64,000 nucleotides of DNA from the NCBI GenBank assembly GCA_963790585.1, contig CAWBOY010000006.1, forward strand, positions 806,001 to 870,000, in the 5' to 3' direction. Both the position numbers and the translations under genes were made by a program. Below are positions 44,135 through 53,689 of the stretch, piece by piece; the first letter of the stretch is position 1; each line of letters starts with the position of its first letter. Source of the stretch: CAWBOY01 sp963790585. Its GTDB lineage: Bacteria > Planctomycetota > Planctomycetia > Gemmatales > Gemmataceae. Below the pieces are notes generated by a model. The model was not told the origin of the DNA, did not search any database, and was given only the letters and a program-made list of their open reading frames with translations.

Positions 44135-46180
44135 GATATGGCACTCTTTGATTTCCTTGAGCCGGGCCGCGACGTTGGCCTTGTTTACTTTATCCAGCTC
44201 CGAGAAAGCGCCCTCCTCTCCGCCATGCTCCTCCTCCAGTTCGGTCAGTTTGGCGGTGACGGATTCCAGCTCAGCCGTTAACGTTTCGATCGCCGCCTGC
44301 TCTTTGGCATAGCAGTGGGAGACGGTTAAGGGCTTCGGGATTAGGTCGCAGCTCCAGCCCTTGTCCTTTTCCTTGCCTTTCTTGTCGCGCTCGATGATTC
44401 GGCTGGTTTCCGCTTTCCAGCCGTCGGCGGCGATCAGATAGCAATCATCCTGCATCGTCTCCGCCCAATAATCCAGCAGATGCTGGTAGATGGCGTAGGG
44501 ATCGACCAACGGCTGGCCGATGTAGTGGGCAAGTAGGCTCTCGGAGAATTCGACGATCAACTGCTTCGGATGGCAGCCCGCACTCAGTGATTTCAGTTTC
44601 TTGGCGCTCTTCTGCCGCCAGACGGAGAAATGGGTTTTCATCGTCTCGATGAAGGCGGCAAACTCCGGATGCTCGTAAATGGCTGATTTGATTGCATTTT
44701 TATCGACGGCGAGGTCAACGTAACCGGGCCGATTGCCCTTGAAAAGCGATTTTCGCAGCTTGGGGCAAACGTCCCAATAGCTCTGTAGGGCATCGACATC
44801 GCGGGTCGGAATGCCGCCCTTCAGATGTCCATCGATATCCTGGAGGTCTTCGGCCTGTTGGCTGTCGATGTAACGCGGAATGTTGAGGTTGAAGTCGTTT
44901 TTCTCAATCTCGTCATACGAGACCATCCGCGAGTATTTCGGCAATTCGAGGAAGTTATTGAAGACGTCGACGATCTTGTGAATGTCGCGGTCGCGTAGCC
45001 GATTCTTGTTGCCGTCTTTCAGGTAACCATCGCTCGCATCGATCAGGAAGATTCCCTTGCGGATAGGGGCGTTTTCCTTGTCCACAACGATGATGCAGGC
45101 GGGAATGCCGGTACCGTAGAAGAGATTGGCCGGAAGGCCGATGATCCCCTTGATGTAGCCTTTGCGGATAAGGTTCCGGCGGATGTCGGCCTCGGCATTG
45201 CTCCGGAACAGGACGCCATGCGGCAAAATGCAGGCACCTTTGCCTTTGCTCTTGAGAGACCGGACGATGTGCAGCAGGTAAGCATAGTCGCCCTGCTTGC
45301 CCGGCGGCGTGCCAAACGGCTTGAATCGTTCGTGCGGATCGTTGAGCGGATCGAGGCCGGTACCCCAGCGTTTATCGCTAAAGGGGGGATTGGCGACGAC
45401 GTAATCGAAAGTTTTCAGCTGCCCGTCATCGGTGACAAACAACGGGTTGGCAAGGGTGTTGCCCTGCCGGATAAGGGCACCCGGATTGTTGTGCAAGATC
45501 ATGTTCATGCGGGCGAGGCCGGAGGTGGCCGCGTCTTTTTCCTGGCCGTAGAGCGTGACGCCGTCCGTGACAGCGGCGACTTTCAGCAGCAGCGACCCGG
45601 AACCGCATGTCGGGTCGTACACTGTGGTCGATTTGCTGGTGTGGGCGTCGCGGATGCCGATGATCTGGGCCATGATGCGGCTCACTTCGGCTGGGGTATA
45701 GAATTGCCCTTTGCTCTTGCCGCTCTCCGTGGCGAAGTGGCGCATCAGGTATTCGTAGGCATCACCCAGGATGTCGTCGCCATCGGCTCTGTTCTTGCTA
45801 AAATCGAGCGATTTATTCTCAAAGATAGCGATCAGGTTGGTGAGCCTGTCGACCATCTCCTTGCCGCTGCCCAGCTTTGGCGCGTCGTTGAAATCGGGCA
45901 TCTCGGACAGATTGTTCTCTTTGGCCAGCGGCGCGAGGATCTTCTTGTTGATCTGATCCCCGATGTCAGCTTTCCCCTTGAGGGAGACCATATCCTTGAA
46001 ACTGGCTCCCGGCGGTACGGTAATAGGCGCGAAAGGCATCCCGGCATATTTGTCGCTGACGTACTTCACGAACAGCATCACCAGCACATAATCCTTGTAC
46101 TGGCTGGCGTCCATGCCACCGCGCAGCTCGTCGCAGCTGGACCAAAGCGAGGAGTAGAGTTCCGATTTCTTGAGGGCCAT
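43931..46180 (-). pseudogene. hsdM: type I methyltransferase HsdM, main part (cut by IS110 element)
   Basis: Residues 1-682 are genuine HsdM up to RLKEIKECHIP; the remaining codons to 43931 are read through the IS end. Adenine methylase motifs are intact: VYDPTCGSGSLLLK (motif I), FDYVVANPPFSDK (motif IV, NPPF), and N-terminal helical domain LYSSLWSSCDELRGGMDASQ. It begins the R-M operon. Without its C-terminal coiled coil it may still bind AdoMet but is unlikely to support restriction. An in-frame stop at 43931 means a fusion protein of about 749 aa can be made. Confidence 0.9.
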
Positions 46181-46961
46181 GAGTCAGTTCGCCGTTTCTA
46201 TCATGACGTACCGCCTCAGCGGCGATCCGTCAACCAGTTCGCCGCTGAGATGGCAGATTCCTTTGGTGGGCGTATATCGCAGGTACAAGAGGTATGGTAC
46301 GATCGGCCGCGGCGGAAGACGACGGAGGCACGGCACTGACTGATCCGATTTAGCCAGGTTGACAGGAAGGCCGAAAATTGCGTCATACAGTGCCGATAGC
46401 GGTTTTTTGGCTAGGTGGGTGGCACAAAGCGCCAGAACCCTTCCCAAAATTCAATTCTAGCTCAAATTGACGGCTAATTGATATCGATCATGCCTTGAGG
46501 ATTGCTATCACCGATGACAACGGGTCGATTTTGGCTTCTGCCCGTCCAGAGGACCCGAACCGAATCCTGAATGCATTCTTTCTTCCTCGTTATCCACCGA
46601 ACCGCGGCGATAATCTACAGGCAAGTAAAATAAAGGTAGTATAACGTTTGTGCGATGGACTTACCGTTGGCGGGGCCACAAAGCGGCCGTGCCTCGCCAG
46701 AAACAGCTCCGATCCTGCAAGCGCGATGAACTGACCGCGACACTTTTCAGCCATTACATTGGGTTACGCTCGGATAGTAATTCCTGGCGACGCACGCCGC
46801 CGGGCCACGACGGCATCGGCGTGCGTTGCCCGCATCGGTGCGATTACAGCGCGGGTCTCTCCTCTTGGGCTTGGACTACTCTTATCCTGAATGCCCCTTT
46901 CTAACTTTCCGGACTCTCGATCTTCGGAAATCAGTACTCCGATGATCCTCGGCCAGTTGGT
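46181..46961. other. intergenic region upstream of hsdM
   Basis: About 780 bp, expected to hold the hsdM promoter. An imperfect DnaA-box-like TTATCCACC lies at 46590-46598. One ORF on + (46650-46904) shows no recognisable domain. No other structure was identified. Confidence 0.4.
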
Positions 46962-47388
46962 TTTTCCACAGGCTCCAAACGTTAGTAAGTTAAATATCTT
47001 ATATTAAGGTTAAACAGTTAGCTCCTCGACATCCCATTGGTTTATCGCTCAATTCCGACGCTTCGTGCGCCCAATAGGCCGTGCTACTGCGCCAATAGGC
47101 CGTCTCTGGGTGCGCCCAATAGGCCGAAGGTTTTGCGCTTAATAGGCCGTGTTAATTCACAGGCTGGCGATTCACGGTTTGGCTATTTCAGGACTGAAAA
47201 AACTGATGCGATGAGTGCGCCTAATAGGCCGTGATCGGTGTAGCGTGTCTCTGGAAGGTGATTATTCGTTACGAAACCGAGTTTATCGACGGCCAAGGAA
47301 GTATTTTCGGCTTCTTGGGGAGTATTTTACGCCTAATAGGCCGTGCTTTCTCGGTGATTTCTAGAAGGCTTGCGGCTAATAGGCCGTG
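46962..47388. other. iteron-type plasmid origin (oriV)
   Basis: Order: consensus DnaA box TTTTCCACA (46962-46970), AT-rich stretch (46983-47022), then seven direct repeats with core (C/T)(C/T)AATAGGCCG, mostly followed by TG and preceded by GCGC: 47071, 47091, 47116, 47139, 47221, 47333 and 47376 (starts). All are in the same orientation, with uneven spacing. The last iteron ends four bases from the initiator gene's stop. Confidence 0.88.
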
Positions 47389-47391
47389 CCC

Positions 47392-48369
47392 CTACTCGCT
47401 CAACTCGCTGAATTGAATCGCTTTCGCTGTGATCCCGCGAGCGTGACGGCGGCGGGGGTGACGCTGGGTCTGGTATCGAGGGTCGCTCATGGCGAGTTGA
47501 TCCCGTTTGAGGAAATGGACGATTTCATCGCCTTCCTCGTTTTTGTGCAGGACGGATGTGTACTCGGGGAGGGAATCGATCTCGACGACCTTCCGCACAT
47601 CGAGCGCGAAGTCCGAGAACCGCGAGGTCGAACCGGATTTCTCGTAGAGCTGTCGCATCGTGAACTGCCAACCGTTCTCTTGGTGGCCGGCATGTTTGCG
47701 GGCGACACGATAGAGCCAGCGCTCGATGCCGCCGGTGAGCAGGAAGTAGTCCTCGTGGATCGTTAACACCCCGCCTTTCATGAGAATTCCATCGAAGAGC
47801 CAATCAGGCAGAGTCAGCGTAACTCCCGTAGTCTCTCCGTTTTTCTCATCGACGACTTCGGTCCAGCTCTCAAGCCAGTGAAAGGAAGCTGATTTTTTCT
47901 TCCCCTCGGCGCGGATATTGGTGCGGACGGCTGTATGGGTCAGGCGATCAAGTGCGGCTCGGAGCCGTTGGTAATGCTCACCGCCGGTTGCGCGGCGTAT
48001 CGATTTGAGGAGATGATGGGGATGGAAGTGGATGGTGCGGCTTGGGTTCAGGCCTCGGTCCAAAGCTTCGGTCACCTGGGTTGACGCCCAGATCAGGATG
48101 TCTGCATCCCAGATCGTAGCCAACCCAAACTTTGGGTTGGCGCTCACTTCAACCCAGACATCGCCTACATGGTATTCGATTGGAGCGAAGCGTGGTTTCT
48201 TGGCCAAGCTGAAGAATGGGCGTTCCATCGTGTCGCGCTGGTCACGAATCGGTATATCCGCGAAATTCGCGCTGAAGAGATCGGGTTGAACATCACCGTT
48301 GGGTGGCAGCCGTATGGACATGCCGCGTATGCTAGCGCCGTCGCGCAAAGAAGCAAGGAGGAAATTCAA
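47392..48369 (-). CDS. repA: plasmid replication initiator (RPA family)
   Basis: 325 aa if the TTG at 48369 is used; the ATG at 48321 (MSIRLPPNGDVQ) would give 309 aa. The sequence has the RPA/RepA layout: FADIPIRDQRDTMERPFFSL, VEVSANPKFGLATIWDADIL, then a winged-helix region (RLRAALDRLTHTAVRTNIRA) and the second one around WLYRVARKHAGHQENGWQFT. Such proteins bind iterons and start replication. Its direct contact with the iteron array supports the call. Confidence 0.85.
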   Translation of the reverse strand: MNFLLASLRDGASIRGMSIRLPPNGDVQPDLFSANFADIPIRDQRDTMERPFFSLAKKPRFAPIEYHVGDVWVEVSANPKFGLATIWDADILIWASTQVTEALDRGLNPSRTIHFHPHHLLKSIRRATGGEHYQRLRAALDRLTHTAVRTNIRAEGKKKSASFHWLESWTEVVDEKNGETTGVTLTLPDWLFDGILMKGGVLTIHEDYFLLTGGIERWLYRVARKHAGHQENGWQFTMRQLYEKSGSTSRFSDFALDVRKVVEIDSLPEYTSVLHKNEEGDEIVHFLKRDQLAMSDPRYQTQRHPRRRHARGITAKAIQFSELSE

Positions 48370-48449
48370 CGGGATGACCGACTCCTGGCCAAATCGAGGA
48401 GGCGAGCCCCCTCCCCTTTTCTCGAAGTAAACTTTGTGGATGTGATCGA

Positions 48450-48740
48450 TTAATGAGCTTGTGTTTCCGTGGAGGGGTTACCGAAGGCACCTCTCCTACT
48501 CTCCGCCAGGTCCGCCTCAATGAGCAGCTTCACCTTGTCTTGGATGGTAACGCCTTGAAAGACGCATCGGGCCTTGAAGGCCATGTGAAGATCCGCCGGC
48601 AGGTTCAGCGTTAGGCGCTTGTCGACGGTACTCTCGGCTCCGGGTCCCTCTTGGACCCACTTCTCCAGTGTCGGAGGCAATTCTTCCTTATCCGCGCGGG
48701 GTCGAACGCTAAAATCCACCTTCTTTTTCTTGATTGTCAT
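48450..48740 (-). CDS. ribbon-helix-helix partition partner (ParG-like)
   Basis: 96 aa. Basic N-terminal tail (MTIKKKKVDFSVRPRADKEE) followed by a ribbon-helix-helix pattern: KRLTLNLPADLHMAFKARCV as strand plus helix. The ATG overlaps the ParA stop by 4 bp. Small RHH proteins directly after a small ParA are the centromere-binding partners of type Ib partition systems. It may also repress the operon. Confidence 0.8.
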   Translation of the reverse strand: MTIKKKKVDFSVRPRADKEELPPTLEKWVQEGPGAESTVDKRLTLNLPADLHMAFKARCVFQGVTIQDKVKLLIEADLAESRRGAFGNPSTETQAH

Positions 48741-49375
48741 GCGCTTAGTTTTTGTACCTCCTTGGCAAGTGCTTGGATCTCTTTGCTGGCAGGGCTATCG
48801 GGGTCAATCTCGAGAACCGTCCGGCCGCGGGCACTTTCAGCGAAAGCGACGCGTTGGCAAATCGCGGTTGACAGGACGGGGAGCGGATATTGCTTGAGAG
48901 CCTTCCCGACGTCGCGTCCTATTGCCGTGTTGGTAATTCTGCGGTTGATGACGAAAGCGGCCTTCAACGGCTTCATCCCCTTTCGTTCATAGGCGGCGCA
49001 TTGTTCGAGGAGTTTGACCGTCTCCTCAGCCGCCCAGACATCGAATTGTGATGGTAATACGGGGATAAGTACCGCGTCACTGGCCATGATCGCGCTTCGG
49101 GCTACCTCGTAAATGCGAGGTGGCCCGTCTATGATCATGATGTCGTAATCCTTGACCATTTTTGGAAGTTCGAGGTGCAGAATGGGTTTGGGGATACCGA
49201 CGGCGGCGAACGGCGTGTCTTTACCGCGAACCGCCACCCAATCCAGAGCGCTGCCCTGCGGGTCGGCATCAATCAAGATGACACGCAACTTACGTCCGGC
49301 GAACGCAGCCGCCAGGCTGATGGCGAGCGTGGTTTTCCCGACGCCTCCTTTTTGATTGATAACCGAGATGATCAA
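48737..49375 (-). CDS. parA: ParA-family partition ATPase
   Basis: 212 aa with deviant Walker A KGGVGKTTLAISLA, motif A' ILIDADPQGSALDW and Walker B IMIIDGPPRI. It lacks the N-terminal HTH of large ParA proteins, matching the small ParF/type Ib group. It should drive plasmid segregation with the RHH partner downstream. The noncoding repeat field upstream is the likely centromere. Confidence 0.92.
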   Translation of the reverse strand: MIISVINQKGGVGKTTLAISLAAAFAGRKLRVILIDADPQGSALDWVAVRGKDTPFAAVGIPKPILHLELPKMVKDYDIMIIDGPPRIYEVARSAIMASDAVLIPVLPSQFDVWAAEETVKLLEQCAAYERKGMKPLKAAFVINRRITNTAIGRDVGKALKQYPLPVLSTAICQRVAFAESARGRTVLEIDPDSPASKEIQALAKEVQKLSA

Positions 49376-49870
49376 AAGCTGCCTTTCCTTCTTAAACCGC
49401 CGCAGCGGTATTCACGCTTTGCCGGTTAGGCGGCAAACCGCCTTTCCGCCGAAGCGACTTTCTACATAAACGCATGGGCGGCGAAGTCAAGAAGTTTGTG
49501 ACCGCCGCAAAGCGTGAATGTAGAAAAGCGGGAAAGCGCCGATGCGGTGAGCTGTATTTGCAGGAAAGCGCATAGGCGGCGAGGCGCGATGGCGACAAAA
49601 GATATAGCCGCCTTTGCGCCATTCCAGGAATAAATAAAGCCGCCGAGACGGCGAAGCGGCATTGCAGGAAAGCAGTTCCACGCCGAGGCGGCAACGCATG
49701 TCGGCGGCGAGGCGGACAACATCGTAAGCGCTTCACCGCATTCGCGCCGAAGCGGCAAGGCGATTAAGCGGTTAAGTAAGAAGGCGATAAGCCGCTATCG
49801 CGCCGAATCGTGAAAGCGATTACATGCCGAAGCGCCTAAGCGGCTTCAAGCGAGAGCGGTTCGCCAGTAA
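49376..49870. repeat. degenerate repeat field upstream of parA, candidate centromere
   Basis: Nearly 500 bp with no convincing gene, packed with variants of GCCGAAGCG and GGCGGCGAGG in both orientations (e.g. 49448, 49649, 49681, 49746, 49827). Longer matches include ATTCACGCTTTGC (49410) against its complement GCAAAGCGTGAAT (49507) and TTGCAGGAAAGC twice (49558, 49661). ParFG-type systems place their centromere just upstream of parA. Confidence 0.5.
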
Positions 49871-50312
49871 GCTGCCTAACTGGTGAAGAGTATCGACGCT
49901 TTCCCGCTGAAACAGTCAGTCGGCTGGCTGACCGGGCAATGGAACGGTTCCATTTTGCCGTAGCGATGCAACGGGAAGATGCCTGACAACTTAAGTGCTA
50001 TTTGGATCTCCCAACTCCTTAACATTTTCCTGTCTTTTTTGACCTGTCTTTCAAGCGATTTTTGAGCCTTCCGTGACGGTTCTCTGGCGGCGTTTGTTGA
50101 CGAAGCCGTTGAGAGGGACCAGCGTTCACCAATCAGAAAATCACTCGAAACCCATAGCGTGAGCAGCCGGCTCATGCCGGTAAAGCAGGACGATGGGATC
50201 ACCCATGCGATGAACCGCCGACCTGCAAGGGAGGCGGCATGAGCTTGACACTCTCACTGGAACAACCGCTTCCCTCGAATGGGGGCAGAGTCGGATTGGT
50301 TCGGAATGAAAT

Positions 50313-50345
50313 ATGTTCGGGCAAGCTACAGCTTGCCCGGAACAT
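50313..50345. terminator. hairpin between partition and accessory regions
   Basis: ATGTTCGGGCAAGCT and AGCTTGCCCGGAACAT form a near-perfect palindrome. No gene was recognised from 49871 to 50510; the open frames there lack domains. Confidence 0.45.
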
Positions 50346-50510
50346 AGGGAAAGGATGAAAGGGGGGAGCGGAGTCAAGTACGGGCGGCGTGGAGGGGCCC
50401 CGTCTGCACAAGCGAGGTACTCCGCGCGCAAAGATGGGGAGGGACCATGCCGACCGCCGAAGGGAATCCTTGACGGAGCGGGCGACTCACCCCCGTGTGC
50501 CGTGGTCATT

Positions 50511-50539
50511 GAGGCACGAGTGTGATTCACCCGTGCCTC
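50511..50539. terminator. terminator after the 123-aa gene
   Basis: Arms GAGGCACG and CGTGCCTC with a 13-base loop, 8 bp after the stop of the minus-strand gene at 50547. Confidence 0.5.
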
Positions 50540-50546
50540 GGTTATG

Positions 50547-50918
50547 TTAGGAAATGACGCCAAAACTGTGATCTACAGAAACATAGTCCTCATCAGGCCC
50601 CTGGCCAAGCACTACGTCCACTTCCTGTCGATCAGACTTCCTCGCATCCTCATCAACCCAGAGTTCGATTACGTGTAGCTCGTTGTTGATCTGGACGTAG
50701 TTGAAACCTAAGTCATACCAGTCATATCGACCACGAAAGACTTTGATCCTGCGGCGTGGGCGATTCCGGTAACGCTTCGGGGCGTGGCCGGGATGAAGTT
50801 TAGGAAGCTCAAGTTTGATTTGGTCGATCGCGATGATGCCGTCCATAGGGCTGAATACTTCGTCGAGTTCGTCGACCAGAGTTGGGTGCATGAAGACAGT
50901 GAATTGGGTCTCACTCAT
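50547..50918 (-). CDS. unknown plasmid-accessory protein
   Basis: Start at the ATG of MSETQFTVFMHPTLVDELDE with AGGAGG 9 bases upstream; longer frames run into the next gene's area and are rejected. 123 aa, alternating strands and a charged core (PKRYRNRPRRRIKVFRGRYD). The pattern VDELDEVFSPMDGIIAID is not a domain that I can name. It is last in a row of small minus-strand genes. Confidence 0.65.
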   Translation of the reverse strand: MSETQFTVFMHPTLVDELDEVFSPMDGIIAIDQIKLELPKLHPGHAPKRYRNRPRRRIKVFRGRYDWYDLGFNYVQINNELHVIELWVDEDARKSDRQEVDVVLGQGPDEDYVSVDHSFGVIS

Positions 50919-50973
50919 AGTTAGGCCTCCTGTAGGTAAGTGGCGGGACCAGGACGGCCCCGCCGGTTGATGG

Positions 50974-51234
50974 TTAGTTAGTTGTAGTACCCGATGCGTT
51001 GCGAGCTTTGCGGTCGGCAGCGTTTTGGTGCATGACCCAGCTATGTGCGAGATCAAGGAGCTTCGCGGCTGGTAGCAAGTCGTCATAGCCCAGGTTGTCA
51101 GTTTCTCTCCAGCCTTCCTCCGCCTTGTAACCGCGTGAGAGCTTGACCGAGTACCAATTGCCTTTCTCCGCGAGATTGCGCCAAATGGTTGCTTGAAGGG
51201 ATCCGATGCGGATTTTGTGTGCGGGACTGGACAT
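50974..51234 (-). CDS. unknown conserved plasmid-accessory protein
   Basis: 86 aa from MSSPAHKIRIGSLQATIWRN, preceded by AGGAGA. The pattern GSLQATIWRN...WYSVKLSRGYK...GW..TDNLGYDDLL is one that I have seen in small proteins of large plasmids and ICEs next to DUF6900 and N12-methylase genes; the function is not known. It may bind single-stranded DNA, but this is a guess from size and aromatic residues. Confidence 0.7.
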   Translation of the reverse strand: MSSPAHKIRIGSLQATIWRNLAEKGNWYSVKLSRGYKAEEGWRETDNLGYDDLLPAAKLLDLAHSWVMHQNAADRKARNASGTTTN

Positions 51235-51317
51235 GTTCTTTCTCCTTTGTGATGAGGCAGCGACCATCGCCGCCTTTCATGGGGAGCGTCTCGAACCCGC
51301 CGAGCTGTCGGGTGCAA

Positions 51318-51363
51318 GGAGAATTTTGGGGGGACCGCCCTTGCGGGGGAACCAAAATACTCC
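51318..51363. other. long inverted repeat upstream of the 86-aa gene
   Basis: GGAG-TTTTGG at one side and CCAAAA-CTCC at the other enclose a GC-rich inner hairpin (GACCGCCC/GCGGGGG). It lies about 85 bp upstream of the ATG and could be a leader or terminator structure. Confidence 0.4.
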
Positions 51364-51573
51364 TTGGCGCAGCGTACACCCGAGAGAGCGGTGGGTTAGC
51401 TCCCAACCAAGAAAGGCAAGGTGGTCGTTGAGGAAGGGTAGGAGAACAGCGGCTGGCGTCGCACATTGTTCAAGTGAGCGATCGTTTCGGCAACAGTTGG
51501 AGCGTTGGTGAGGGGAGGGGGAATCCGGGATGAAGGCGAGGATCGCGGTGTCGAGCGTGGGTCTGGCGGCAGC

Positions 51574-51700
51574 TCAGATGGGCGTTTCGTCCGGTGGCCG
51601 GGGTCGGCGGTTCTTTTCAGCACGGGCATCCTCATACAGCCGATACGCACGCAAGCGGGTGAGCTCGCTCTCGGGTGGACCACCTTGCTCGATGGTCGCG
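51574..51700 (-). pseudogene. fragment duplicating the 69-aa gene
   Basis: The minus strand reads ATIEQGGPPESELTRLRAYR and LYEDARAEKNRRPRPPDETP. This is close to the middle of the 69-aa protein at 54272-54481 (AIEQGGSPDMELTRLRAYRL). A stop codon upstream in frame and no start codon mark it as a remnant, positioned directly downstream of the interrupted ATP-grasp gene. Confidence 0.65.
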
Positions 51701-51726
51701 TTGGGTTAGTGGGAAAGCAACGGAGA

Positions 51727-52078
51727 TCAGGCGGATTGTAAGTCGCGGAGAAGCTTGCGAAAATCGTTTCTCTCGTAGCGCCCCGAGGCGACGATGCCGT
51801 TCAACTCGATCGCCACCGGCCCCCGCTGTTGGCACTCGGCCACATCGAGGACGTAACACTCCGGCAGAGTGCCGATATGGTCGGCCACGATTGCGGTAGC
51901 GAACTCCGTGACGGTTGAAGGAATTGTGTAATCGGTGTCATAGTCGAGATAGCGAGAAACCGAGCTGACCTTGTTCCTCACGACGAAGCACCGATACTCC
52001 CGTTTTCCCTTCACGTCGGAGAGAATTTCCAGCGTTTCAGAAATCAAAATCTCAGTGCTTGGCGGCATAATCTCTAAC
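51727..52078 (-). pseudogene. ATP-grasp protein, C-terminal part (cut by IS)
   Basis: Continues the frame after the IS: LEIMPPSTEILISETLEILS, then YRCFVVRNKVSSVSRYLD and the metal/ATP site YVLDVAECQQRGPVAIELNG. The E-L-N triad is the typical ATP-grasp magnesium ligand set. It is open upstream into the IS end. With the N-terminal part it restores 311 codons. Confidence 0.75.
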
Positions 52079-53689
52079 TTCAAGTTTCGCACATTTTAGG
52101 GTCTGTTGGCAGCATCTCGCGGGAGAAAAAAGTTCGGCTTCCCGGCTCGGTTTGGTAACTTGGGATCATCTACTATTCCAGGTCGCCCCGTGGCAAGGAA
52201 GCCGATCTATGGAAGTTACCGCCTCTTTCGTTGCTCTGCTACAGCATTTCGTTCCTGTTTTCACCGCCCCAACCTTTCAGACCTTCGTCGAGATCATCTC
52301 CGGCTGGGTTCTCTCTCCACGCCGCCGCTACGTCACCGACGTCATCTTCACGGGAGGCAACCTCGACAACGGACACTGGTGCCGCTTCCATCGCTTTTTC
52401 AGTCATGCCGCCTGGGATAGGGATGTCTTGTCTTTGCACCTGGCCAAATTAGTGGCACGCGTGTTCGCCCTGGGCGCTTCCTTGTCGTGGGCCGTCGATG
52501 ATACCTTGTGTCGTAAACGTGGCCTCACTGTTTACGGCGCCGGCATGCACTACGATCCCCTCATCTCCAGCCGCGCCAAACCTCTTGTTAGTTGGGGACA
52601 CGATTGGGTCGTCCTCTGCCTCGTCATCGCCCACCCCTTCTGGGCACCCACCAAAGTCTTTGCCTTACCAATCACCATGAGGTTGTATCGCAATCGCCAA
52701 GGTCTCACCAAGGGAAAAAAGAGCAAAGCCAAAGCCGCCAAGACCAAGGCCGACCCCAACCATCGCACCCGGCCCGAACTGGCCGTCGAGCTGATTTCCT
52801 TGGTCTCTACCTGGTTTCCTCAAGACGAAATCGTCGTTACAGGCGACAGTGCCTACGGCGGCAAGAGCGTTCTGTCCCACCTACCGGCCAACGTTCATTT
52901 GATCAGCCACGTTCATCCCAAAGGCGCCCTCTATGCTCTCCCACAGCCACGTACGACAAAAGGCAAAGGGGCTCCACGAAAGAAGGGTACACGTTTGCCG
53001 AACATGGCCCAATGGGCCGACGACGCCACGCGACCCTGGACGGAACTCCACTTCGATCAGTTCGGACTCCATGCTGTCCTACAGGTCAAAACCCAGCAAG
53101 CCTTGTACTACAAGGCTGGTGGCCAGCGTCTTTTGACCATCGTCTTGACACGTGATCTTCAAGGTAAAAGGCCCGATCAAATGTTTTACTGCACCAACCT
53201 TGACTGGGATGCCCGCCACATCCTCTCCACCTATGCGTGCCGGTGGGCCATCGAATGCACCTTCGAGAATTGCAAACAATTTTTGGGGCTGGAAGACCCT
53301 GCCAACCGCTTGCCCCTGGCCGTCCAGCGGACCGCACCGATGGCTCTGCTGCTGTATAGCCTGGTTGTCGTCTGGTTCCACCAGATGGGTCACCGCTTCC
53401 TCCAGTTTCCGTACCGCCCGTGGTATCGACGCAAACAAGAGCCTTCGTTTGCTGATCTTTTGACCACCCTACGGCGTGTCAGTTGCCAAGAGAAAACCGA
53501 CACACTGCTTCCAAAACGGTGTCGCCTAAAAACCTGGCTCACCCAGATTACCGAGCTTCTCAGCCGAGTCGGATGAGACAGCTGCTCGCCGTCTTTTTTC
53601 AACCAATCCCGGCACATGTGACTCGACGGACCGTCAAAAATCACCGGCCCCAGCGCTAGATTTACGCGCCGGAATGTGCGAAACTTGAA
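52079..53689 (+). mobile_element. insertion sequence (IS701-like), 1611 bp, complete
   Basis: Perfect 17-bp terminal inverted repeats TTCAAGTTTCGCACATT and a 5-bp target duplication CTAAC (52074-52078, 53690-53694). It contains one transposase gene in the opposite direction to the interrupted ATP-grasp gene. Removing it with one duplication copy restores that gene exactly. Confidence 0.92.
52209..53576 (+). CDS. DDE transposase, IS701-like
   Basis: 455 aa from MEVTASFVALLQHF. Catalytic residues are recognisable in SLSWAVDDTLCRKRG (first Asp), IVVTGDSAYGGKSVL (second Asp) and RWAIECTFENCKQFLGLED (Glu). The last motif resembles the IS701/IS4-like C-terminal E-box. A lysine-rich segment (KGKKSKAKAAKTKAD) lies in the middle. 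No disruption seen. Confidence 0.85.
   Translation: MEVTASFVALLQHFVPVFTAPTFQTFVEIISGWVLSPRRRYVTDVIFTGGNLDNGHWCRFHRFFSHAAWDRDVLSLHLAKLVARVFALGASLSWAVDDTLCRKRGLTVYGAGMHYDPLISSRAKPLVSWGHDWVVLCLVIAHPFWAPTKVFALPITMRLYRNRQGLTKGKKSKAKAAKTKADPNHRTRPELAVELISLVSTWFPQDEIVVTGDSAYGGKSVLSHLPANVHLISHVHPKGALYALPQPRTTKGKGAPRKKGTRLPNMAQWADDATRPWTELHFDQFGLHAVLQVKTQQALYYKAGGQRLLTIVLTRDLQGKRPDQMFYCTNLDWDARHILSTYACRWAIECTFENCKQFLGLEDPANRLPLAVQRTAPMALLLYSLVVVWFHQMGHRFLQFPYRPWYRRKQEPSFADLLTTLRRVSCQEKTDTLLPKRCRLKTWLTQITELLSRVG

Noticed and set aside
45218..46339. 373-codon plus-strand frame inside hsdM
   Set aside because: Antisense to the methylase motifs of hsdM; no recognisable protein.
46650..46904. 84-codon plus-strand ORF between hsdM and oriV
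   Set aside because: Unusual composition, no ribosome site and no family resemblance.
47071..47388. Repeated short sequence suggestive of a CRISPR array
   Set aside because: Units are only about 13-18 bp, spacing is irregular, and they adjoin an initiator gene and a DnaA box; iterons explain them.
49876..50202. 108-codon minus-strand ORF downstream of the repeat field
   Set aside because: No ribosome site and low-complexity composition; nothing supports translation.
50141..50563. 140-codon minus-strand ORF across hairpins at 50313 and 50511
   Set aside because: It spans two terminator-like hairpins and reads as random translation.
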